Program-made: the position numbers and the translations under genes
NCBI GenBank assembly: GCA_023438115.1
Contig: JAEZEB010000144.1
Span: forward strand, 1-12,214
Origin: Pseudomonadota bacterium
Lineage (GTDB): Bacteria > Pseudomonadota > Gammaproteobacteria > Burkholderiales > Burkholderiaceae_C
Direction: 5' to 3'
Length of the DNA stretch: 12,214 bases
Notes under the pieces: model-generated
Seen by the model: the letters and a program-made list of their open reading frames with translations, nothing else
Told to the model about the DNA's origin: nothing
The model's database searches: none
In this document: positions 7,014 through 12,214 of the stretch, piece after piece
Layout: each line of letters begins with the position of its first letter
Numbering within the stretch: the stretch's first letter is position 1

Positions 7014-7019
7014 CATAAT
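7014..7019 (+). promoter_or_regulatory. Candidate -10 element (CATAAT) for the hybrid histidine kinase
   Basis: CATAAT matches the -10 consensus at 5 of 6 positions and lies 10 nt before the ATG at 7030, in an otherwise GC-rich 79-bp gap. The predicted transcription start is about 7026, leaving a leader of only a few bases. This argues against the in-frame GTG at 7009, which would lie upstream of the transcript. Confidence 0.5.
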
Positions 7020-7029
7020 CCGTGGGCGC

Positions 7030-8955
7030 ATGAACTCCCTGGCCAGTCCCCGCCCGGAAAGCCCGACCGAGAAGCGGCTGCAACTGCTGATCGAGACCGT
7101 CACCGACTACGGCATCTTCATGCTGGACCCGGACGGGCACATCATCTCGTGGAACTCCGGCGCGCAGAAGCTCAAGGGCTGGCAGCGCGAGGAGATCCTC
7201 GGACAGCACTTCTCGGTCTTCTATCCGGAGGAAGCCAAGGAGCGCGGCTGGCCGCAGGAGGAGCTGCGGCTGGCGCGCCAGCGCGGCCGCTTCGAGGACG
7301 AAGGCTGGCGCCTGCGCAAGGACGGCACCCGTTTCTGGGCCAACGTGGTCATCACCGCCCTCTTCGGTCCGGACGGCGAGCTCACCGGCTTCGCCAAGAT
7401 CACCCGGGACCTCACAGAGCGCCGCCGCCACGAGGAAGAACTGCGCGCCAGCGAGGAACGCCTGCGGCTGCTGGTGGACAGCGTACGCGATTACGCGATC
7501 TTCATGCTGGACACCCAGGGAGTGGTGGAGAGCTGGAACGTGGGCGCCCGGGCGATCAAGGGCTACGAGCCCGAGGAGATCATCGGCCGCCACTTCAGCG
7601 TCTTCTACACCCCGGAGGACCTCGCCGCCGGCAAGCCCGAAGCCGAACTGGCGACGGCGCGCGAGCGCGGCAGCGTGGAGGACGAAGGCTGGCGCGTGAA
7701 GAAGGACGGGTCGCTGTTCTGGGCCAACGTGGTCATCACGGCCGTCTACGGCACCGACGGCCACCTGCGCGGCTTCGCCAAGGTGACCCGGGACATGAGC
7801 GAGCGGCGCCGGCTCGAGGAACTGGAGCTGTCCAGCCGGCGCATGAACGAGTTCCTCGCGATGCTGGCGCACGAGCTGCGCAACCCGCTGGCACCCATCC
7901 GCAACGCCGTCACCATCATGCAGCTGGAGACGCTCGCCAGCCCCGTGCTGCGCAACTGCCGCGACGTGATCGACCGGCAGCTCACGCATGTCACGCGGCT
8001 GGTCGACGACCTGCTGGACGTGGGACGGCTGACCACCGGCAAGATCACGCTGCGCAAGGAGCTGCTGCGCCTGGCCGACGTGGTGGCGCGCAGCGTCGAG
8101 ATCGCCCGCCCACTGGTCAACGCACGGCGGCAGCGCCTCGAGATCGACCAGCCCGAGGAGATCATCTACGTGCATGGCGACGCCACTCGCCTGTCGCAGG
8201 TGATGCAGAACCTGCTGGTCAACGCTTCCAAGTACACGCAGGAAGGCGGCCGCATCCGCCTGGCCGTGCAACCTTCCGGCGGCTTCGTCGACGTGGTGGT
8301 CAGCGACAACGGCCGCGGCATCGCGGCGGAGAACCTGCAGAAGATCTTCCAGCTGTTCGTGCAGGCCGAAACCGGCACTTCGGCAGCCGCGGAAAGCGGG
8401 CTGGGCATCGGCCTCACGCTGGCGCGCACGCTGACGGAAATGCACGGCGGCACCATCGAGGCGAGCAGCGCGGGCCTGGGCCAGGGCAGCACCTTCACGC
8501 TGCGCCTGCCGGTGGCGGCGCAGGCCGCGGTCGAGGAGGAGCACCACACGCTGGACGATCCCTCCGGCGGCCTGCGCGTTCTGGTGATCGACGACAACCG
8601 CGACTCCGCGGACAGCGCCACCGATGTCCTGCGCCTGCTGGGCAACCAGGTCGAGAGCGCCTACGACGGCGACAGCGGTGTCGCCCTGGCGCGGCGCTTC
8701 CGCCCGCACATGATCCTGCTGGACCTGGCCATGCCCGGCATCGACGGCTTCGAGACCCGCAAGCGCCTGCGTGCCGACGGCCACACGGGCGGCGCCTTCA
8801 TGGTGGCCATGACCGGCTTCGGCAACGAGGACGACAAGCGCCGCACCCACGCCGCGGGCTTCGACGCGCACCTGACCAAGCCGGTGGAGCTCGACGCGCT
8901 CGTCGCGCTGCTGGCCGAGGCGCGCCAGCAGCGCAGCCTGGCGCCGCCGGGCTGA
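7030..8955 (+). CDS. Soluble hybrid sensor histidine kinase (PAS-PAS-HisKA-HATPase-REC)
   Basis: The 641-residue protein has no membrane segment or signal peptide, so it should sense a cytoplasmic signal. Two PAS domains (about 17-135 and 145-263) are near copies, offset by 128 residues (compare DYGIFMLD with DYAIFMLD, HFSVFY in both, FWANVVITA in both). The HisKA domain has the phospho-acceptor His281 in MLAHELRNPL. The ATPase domain has the N box around Asn398 (NLLVNASKY), the G1 box DNGRG (426-430) and the G2 box GLGIGL (457-462). The C-terminal receiver domain has the acidic pair Asp521-Asp522, the phospho-acceptor Asp565 (LLDLAMPG), Thr595 and Lys617 (LTKP). All catalytic residues are intact. 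There is no DNA-binding output and no partner regulator nearby, so it is an orphan kinase that probably works through a phosphorelay. No heme- or flavin-binding motif can be named with confidence, so the ligand is unknown. Confidence 0.95.
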   Translation: MNSLASPRPESPTEKRLQLLIETVTDYGIFMLDPDGHIISWNSGAQKLKGWQREEILGQHFSVFYPEEAKERGWPQEELRLARQRGRFEDEGWRLRKDGTRFWANVVITALFGPDGELTGFAKITRDLTERRRHEEELRASEERLRLLVDSVRDYAIFMLDTQGVVESWNVGARAIKGYEPEEIIGRHFSVFYTPEDLAAGKPEAELATARERGSVEDEGWRVKKDGSLFWANVVITAVYGTDGHLRGFAKVTRDMSERRRLEELELSSRRMNEFLAMLAHELRNPLAPIRNAVTIMQLETLASPVLRNCRDVIDRQLTHVTRLVDDLLDVGRLTTGKITLRKELLRLADVVARSVEIARPLVNARRQRLEIDQPEEIIYVHGDATRLSQVMQNLLVNASKYTQEGGRIRLAVQPSGGFVDVVVSDNGRGIAAENLQKIFQLFVQAETGTSAAAESGLGIGLTLARTLTEMHGGTIEASSAGLGQGSTFTLRLPVAAQAAVEEEHHTLDDPSGGLRVLVIDDNRDSADSATDVLRLLGNQVESAYDGDSGVALARRFRPHMILLDLAMPGIDGFETRKRLRADGHTGGAFMVAMTGFGNEDDKRRTHAAGFDAHLTKPVELDALVALLAEARQQRSLAPPG

Positions 8956-8969
8956 GCCCGCGGGCGGGC

Positions 8970-8975
8970 AACAAT
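8970..8975 (+). promoter_or_regulatory. Candidate -10 element (AACAAT) for the GloC-like gene, leaderless
   Basis: AACAAT matches the -10 consensus at 4 of 6 positions and lies 5 nt before the ATG at 8981, which places the expected transcription start on the start codon. It sits in the 25-bp gap after the kinase gene, so the hydrolase gene may be transcribed on its own as well as by read-through. No -35 is apparent. Confidence 0.42.
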
Positions 8976-8980
8976 ACGCC

Positions 8981-9619
8981 ATGCTCGGCTACTTCACCCT
9001 GCCCGTCACGCCCTTCCAGCAGAACTGCTCCGTCGTCTACGACGAGGCCACGAAGAAAGCCGCGGTGATCGACCCCGGCGGCGACCTCGAGCGGCTGCTG
9101 GAGGAAGTGGACCGCCGCGGCCAGCGGCTCGAGCAGATCTGGCTCACGCACGCGCACATCGACCATGCCGGCGCGACGGCCGAACTCGCGCGGCGCCTGC
9201 AGCTGCCCATCGTGGGCCCGCACCCGGCCGACCAGTTCTGGATCGACGCGCTGCCGCAGCAGGGCGCCATGTTCGGTTTCCCGCCCGCCGAGGCCTTCAC
9301 GCCCACGCGCTGGCTGCACGACGGCGACACGGTGGAACTGGCCGGCCACACGCTGCACGTGCGGCACTGCCCGGGCCACACGCCCGGCCACGTCGTGTTC
9401 CACTCGCCGGAGCTCCAGCGGGCCTTCGTCGGCGACGTGCTGTTCGCGGGCAGCATAGGCCGCACCGATTTCCCGCAGGGCGACCACGCGACGCTGGTCG
9501 CCAGCATCACGCAGAAGCTGTGGCCGATGGGGGACGAGACGGTGTTCATCCCCGGCCACGGGCCGGAGAGCACCTTCGGGCGCGAGCGCCGCAGCAACCC
9601 CTACGTGGGCGGCACCTGA
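8981..9619 (+). CDS. gloC: GloC/YcbL-like metallo-beta-lactamase-fold hydrolase (type II glyoxalase)
   Basis: This 212-residue cytoplasmic enzyme has the full set of metal ligands of the MBL fold: THAHIDH (56-62), His133 in PGHTPGH (131-137), Asp152 in GDVLF and His193 in PGHGP. The overall sequence (PVTPFQQNCSVVYDE, VIDPGGD, FWIDALPQQGAMFGF, GRTDFPQGDH) parallels E. coli YcbL/GloC, a short glyoxalase II that hydrolyses S-lactoylglutathione in methylglyoxal detoxification. It lacks the longer C-terminal helical domain of classical GloB, as expected for this branch. Other small MBL hydrolases share the motifs, so the exact thioester substrate is inferred. It follows the kinase gene by 25 nt and ends 13 nt from the convergent M48 gene. 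Confidence 0.9.
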   Translation: MLGYFTLPVTPFQQNCSVVYDEATKKAAVIDPGGDLERLLEEVDRRGQRLEQIWLTHAHIDHAGATAELARRLQLPIVGPHPADQFWIDALPQQGAMFGFPPAEAFTPTRWLHDGDTVELAGHTLHVRHCPGHTPGHVVFHSPELQRAFVGDVLFAGSIGRTDFPQGDHATLVASITQKLWPMGDETVFIPGHGPESTFGRERRSNPYVGGT

Positions 9620-9632
9620 CGGCCGGGCGCGG

Positions 9633-10466
9633 TCAGCGGCGGCCCCTGGCCTGCTCGTACAGGCCCTGCACGCGCGGGATGTTCTCGGACAGGCGCGCCA
9701 GCCGGTCCGGCCCCGTCGGGTGCGTGGAAAGGAAGGCGGGACCACCGGCCGAACCGGACGCCTGGCCCATCTTCTTCCACAGCGACACCGAGGCCTGCGG
9801 CAGGAAGCCGCTGCGCGCGCCCATCTCCAGGCCCACGAGGTCGGCCTCGATCTCGTCGTCGCGGCTGAACTTCAGCGTCAGCAGCTGGGTGCCGATGTTG
9901 GCGGCCATGTCGCCCAGCTCGCCCAGCCCGAACAGCGCGGCGCCCAGCGACAGCAGCGCGCCCGTGCCCTGGCTCTTGGCGATGCGCTCGCGCGCGTGCT
10001 CGCGCAGCGCGTGCGCCATCTCGTGGCCGATCACCATCGCCGCCTCGTCGTCGCTGAGCTTGAGCTTGTCCAGCAGGCCCGTGAACAGCGCGATCTTGCC
10101 GCCCGGCATGCAGAAGGCGTTGATCGAGTCGCTGCCGATCAGGTTGACCTCCCAGCGCCAGGCACGCGCGCGGTCGTTCCAGCGCGGCGCGTCGGCGATC
10201 AGCCGCGTGGAGATCCGGCGAATGCGCTGCAGCTGCGGATGGCTCTCGGGCGCCAGCGCGCCCTTGGTGCGCGCCTCCTGCAGCATCTCGCCATACTGCT
10301 TGGCGGCGATGCCTTCCAGTTCGTCGGCGGGAACCAGCGTGCGCAGGCGGGAACTCTCTCCCACCTGCACCTGCCCCACGGCGGAACCCGCGGCGGCGGC
10401 ACCGGCCAACGCCAGGAAGGCGCGCCGGCTTCCCCAGGCGGACCTGGCAGCACAGAGTTGGCACAT
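9633..10466 (-). CDS. M48-family zinc metalloprotease with Tat-type leader
   Basis: This is a 277-residue peptidase with the zinc motif HEMAH (148-152: ligands His148 and His152, catalytic Glu149). The probable third ligand is Glu205 in SRDDEIEAD (201-209), and a conserved STHP (247-250) lies near the end. NAFCMPGGKIALFTGLL (116-132) is also typical of the LoiP/YggG-like periplasmic M48 group. The N-terminus carries SRRAFLAL (13-20) followed by an alanine/glycine-rich hydrophobic run to about residue 31, which fits a twin-arginine signal; no lipobox is seen. It probably acts in periplasmic protein quality control, by family analogy. The ATG at 10466 is chosen because a TATTAT hexamer lies six bases upstream; an ATG at 10499 would add 11 residues and place that hexamer inside the gene. 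It diverges from ampG. Confidence 0.92.
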   Translation of the reverse strand: MCQLCAARSAWGSRRAFLALAGAAAAGSAVGQVQVGESSRLRTLVPADELEGIAAKQYGEMLQEARTKGALAPESHPQLQRIRRISTRLIADAPRWNDRARAWRWEVNLIGSDSINAFCMPGGKIALFTGLLDKLKLSDDEAAMVIGHEMAHALREHARERIAKSQGTGALLSLGAALFGLGELGDMAANIGTQLLTLKFSRDDEIEADLVGLEMGARSGFLPQASVSLWKKMGQASGSAGGPAFLSTHPTGPDRLARLSENIPRVQGLYEQARGRR

Positions 10467-10471
10467 GGGCA

Positions 10472-10477
10472 AATAAT
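10472..10477 (+). promoter_or_regulatory. Candidate -10 element (AATAAT) for ampG
   Basis: AATAAT matches the -10 consensus at 5 of 6 positions, 20 nt before the ampG ATG. A start near 10484 would give a leader of about 14 nt with no Shine-Dalgarno sequence. It physically overlaps the oppositely oriented -10 of the M48 gene. Confidence 0.42.
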
Positions 10478-10478
10478 A
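10473..10478 (-). promoter_or_regulatory. Candidate -10 element (TATTAT) for the M48 protease gene, leaderless
   Basis: On the minus strand TATTAT (5 of 6 consensus matches) is followed by TTGCCC and then the ATG at 10466. The six-base gap puts the transcription start on the start codon, the same geometry as at pyrF. Confidence 0.55.
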
Positions 10479-10497
10479 CCGACGAAGCACGCACCTC

Positions 10498-12111
10498 ATG
10501 TCAGACCCCACCGCGACCACGGCCCCGAGCCCCTCCGCCAAACCCACCTGGGGCCAGACGCTGCGCGTCTACACCGAGCCCGCCACGCTGCGGATGCTCT
10601 TCCTGGGCTTTTCCGCCGGGTTGCCGCTGCTGCTGGTGCTGGGCACCCTCAGCTTCCGGCTGCGCGAGGCGGGCGTGGACCGCACCACCATCGGCTTCCT
10701 CTCCTGGGTGGGCCTGGCCTACGGCCTCAAGTGGATCTGGGCGCCGCTGGTCGACCGCGTGCGGCTGCCCGGCCTGGCGCGCCTGCTCGGGCAGCGCCGC
10801 AGCTGGCTGCTGTTCGCGCAAGCCGGGGTGATCGCCGGCCTGGTCGGCATGGCGCTCGCCGATCCCACCAGGGGGCTGTCGCCCATCGTCTGGTTCGCGG
10901 TGCTGGTGGCCTTCGCCTCCGCCACGCAGGACATCGCGCTGGACGCCTTCCGCATCGAGTCGGCGGGCACCGAGAAGCAGGGCGCCCTGGCCGCGGCCTA
11001 CCAGACCGGCTACCGGCTGGCGATGATCTGGGCCGGCGCCGGCGTGCTGTGGATCGCCGCGCGTTCCGAAGGCGCGACCGTCACCGCCTACGAACAGGGC
11101 GCCTGGCAGGTCGCCTACCTCGCCATGGCCGCGTCGATGCTGGTGGGCGTGGGCACGGTGCTGCTCTCGCGCGAGCCGCTGCCGCGCGACGCCGCCGCGG
11201 AGCGGGCCGAGCGCGCAACGGCGGCCGAACGCTTCCGGCGCGAAGGCATCGTGTTCGCCTGGCCGCAGGCGCTGTTCTTCCTCGCGCTGGTGCTGCTGCT
11301 CGCGACCATGGTGCGCGCACCCATGGGCGGTGTCGCCATCGCGGAAGTGGTGGCCTATGGCGCGATGCTGGCGGCGGGCGTTTCCGGCATGCGGCTGGGT
11401 TGGGGCGCGCAGCAGCCCTGGCGCGTGCCGGTGGCGGCGGGCGCCGCGCCGGCCGTGGCCTGGGTGGACGGCGTGGTGATCCAGCCCTTCGCCGACTTCA
11501 TGCGGCGCTACCGCTGGCATGCCGCGCTGATCCTGGCGCTGATCGCCGTCTACCGCATCAGCGACGTCGTGATGGGGATCATGGCCAACCCGTTCTACGT
11601 GGACATGGGCTTCACGAAGGACGAGGTCGCGGCCGTGAGCAAGCTGTTCGGCGTGGTGATGACGCTGGTGGGCGCCTTCCTCGGCGGCGTGCTGGCTCTG
11701 CGCATCGGCGTGATGCGCACGCTGATGCTCGGCGCGATCCTCAGCGCCGCGAGCAACCTGCTGTTCGCCTGGCTGGCCACGCGCGGGCACGACCTGCGCG
11801 GGCTGGTCTTCGTCGTGTCCGCGGACAACCTCTCCAGCGGCATCGCGTCGGCCGCCTTCGTGGCCTATCTCTCCAGCCTCACGAACGTGCAGTACTCGGC
11901 GACGCAGTACGCCCTCTTCAGCTCGCTGATGCTGCTGCTGCCCAAGTACCTGGCGGGCTTCTCGGGCAGCTACGTGGACCGCTTCGGCTACGAGAACTTC
12001 TTCATCGCCACGGCGATGCTGGGGGTGCCGGTGCTGGTGCTGGTGTGGCTGGCGACGCGGAACCTGAAGACGGCGCCGCGGGAGCGGCCGGGGGTGCTGG
12101 CGGACGATTGA
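10498..12111 (+). CDS. ampG: AmpG-family muropeptide permease
   Basis: AmpG imports GlcNAc-anhydroMurNAc peptides from the periplasm for cell-wall recycling; in many bacteria this also feeds beta-lactamase induction. The 537-residue product is a polytopic MFS protein with the AmpG landmarks LRMLFLGFSAGLPLLLVLGTLSFRLREAGV, GLAYGLKWIWAPLVD, ATQDIALDAFRIE, a central VYRISDVVMGIMANPFYVDMGFTKDEVA and a late SATQYALFSSLMLLLPKYLAGFSG. A polar insert near residues 223-246 (RDAAAERAERATAAERFRRE) separates the two halves and is followed by extra hydrophobic segments, so the protein is somewhat longer than the ~490 residues of E. coli AmpG. The start is chosen at ATG 10498, close to a -10-like element. 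No ampC, ampR, ampD or nagZ gene is in the window. It may share promoter DNA with the divergent M48 gene. Confidence 0.94.
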   Translation: MSDPTATTAPSPSAKPTWGQTLRVYTEPATLRMLFLGFSAGLPLLLVLGTLSFRLREAGVDRTTIGFLSWVGLAYGLKWIWAPLVDRVRLPGLARLLGQRRSWLLFAQAGVIAGLVGMALADPTRGLSPIVWFAVLVAFASATQDIALDAFRIESAGTEKQGALAAAYQTGYRLAMIWAGAGVLWIAARSEGATVTAYEQGAWQVAYLAMAASMLVGVGTVLLSREPLPRDAAAERAERATAAERFRREGIVFAWPQALFFLALVLLLATMVRAPMGGVAIAEVVAYGAMLAAGVSGMRLGWGAQQPWRVPVAAGAAPAVAWVDGVVIQPFADFMRRYRWHAALILALIAVYRISDVVMGIMANPFYVDMGFTKDEVAAVSKLFGVVMTLVGAFLGGVLALRIGVMRTLMLGAILSAASNLLFAWLATRGHDLRGLVFVVSADNLSSGIASAAFVAYLSSLTNVQYSATQYALFSSLMLLLPKYLAGFSGSYVDRFGYENFFIATAMLGVPVLVLVWLATRNLKTAPRERPGVLADD

Positions 12112-12124
12112 AGGCTTCGTTCGT

Positions 12125-12214
12125 CGTCGGGGTTCGGCTTCGCGCTCACCGCCGACCTACGGAAAACCGCCGGGCCGCGTAGGTCGGCGGTGAGCGCGAA
12201 GCCGAACCCCGACG
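12125..12214. repeat. Perfect 37-bp inverted repeat downstream of ampG
   Basis: Bases 12125-12161 and 12178-12214 are exact reverse complements, separated by 16 nt (GAAAACCGCCGGGCCG). The arms read CGTCGGGGTTCGGCTTCG... outward and ...CACCGCCGACCTACG inward. The repeat begins 13 nt after the ampG stop codon and reaches the last base of the window, so the arms could be longer. As RNA it would form a very stable hairpin and could end or protect the ampG transcript. Each arm also has partly self-complementary ends (GTCGG...CCGAC), the look of REP-like elements in pairs. I recall similar 'GTAGGTCGG...CCCCGAC' repeats in Comamonadaceae intergenic DNA but could not check. No T-tract is visible within the window. 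Confidence 0.9.

Noticed and set aside
8948..8965. Short GC palindromes at the kinase stop codon (CGGGCT-G-AGCCCG and GCCCGCGGGC) as a terminator
   Set aside because: The first has a one-base loop and the second none, so neither makes a proper hairpin, and no T-tract follows. This is expected noise in very GC-rich DNA.
6826..8982. A 718-residue minus-strand frame opposite the histidine kinase
   Set aside because: It is antisense to a kinase with every catalytic motif intact, and its composition is that of a shadow frame.
9720..12182. An 820-residue plus-strand frame over the M48 gene and ampG
   Set aside because: It is antisense to M48 and frame-shifted relative to AmpG; no domain can be seen.
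1..12214. A novel defence, biosynthetic or mobile system in the window
   Set aside because: Every sizeable coding region maps to a well-known housekeeping, transport or signalling family, with uniform base composition and no integrase, toxin, nuclease cassette or unknown gene cluster.

Overview
The window looks like ordinary chromosomal DNA of a very GC-rich betaproteobacterium, most likely Burkholderiales and probably a Comamonadaceae relative such as Ramlibacter or Variovorax. This rests on recalled protein similarity, base composition and the uvrA / MFS / ssb neighbourhood; no search was run. All genes share the same strongly GC-biased codon use. I see no tRNA, rRNA, CRISPR array, transposase, phage gene or attachment site.

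Layout from left to right. (1) A DNA-repair and replication block: the 5' part of ssb (minus strand, cut by the window edge), a YajR-like MFS transporter upstream of it on the same strand, and a divergent full-length uvrA on the plus strand. (2) A small GlsB/YeaQ-type stress membrane protein gene that converges on pyrF (orotidine 5'-phosphate decarboxylase), with an 81-bp nested palindromic repeat filling the gap. (3) pyrF and an EamA/DMT-family transporter diverging from a 33-bp gap. (4) A soluble hybrid histidine kinase (PAS-PAS-HisKA-HATPase-REC), followed closely by a GloC-like metallo-beta-lactamase-fold hydrolase. (5) A minus-strand M48 metalloprotease with a Tat-type leader, diverging from ampG (muropeptide permease). 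(6) The window ends in a perfect 37-bp inverted repeat just past ampG.

The genes are mostly housekeeping and do not form one pathway. Local links are plausible: SSB and UvrA both act on DNA, and AmpG and the exported M48 protease both serve the cell envelope. I found no convincing new multi-gene system. The most interesting signals are non-coding. At least six genes have an AT-rich, -10-like hexamer a few bases before the start codon and no Shine-Dalgarno sequence, which suggests leaderless or near-leaderless transcription. Two divergent gene pairs have overlapping or almost touching -10 elements. Two structured repeats sit at gene ends, and in one of them the only differences between the two arms are compensatory. 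Most of the very long open frames on the opposite strands are GC-driven shadows and were left out.
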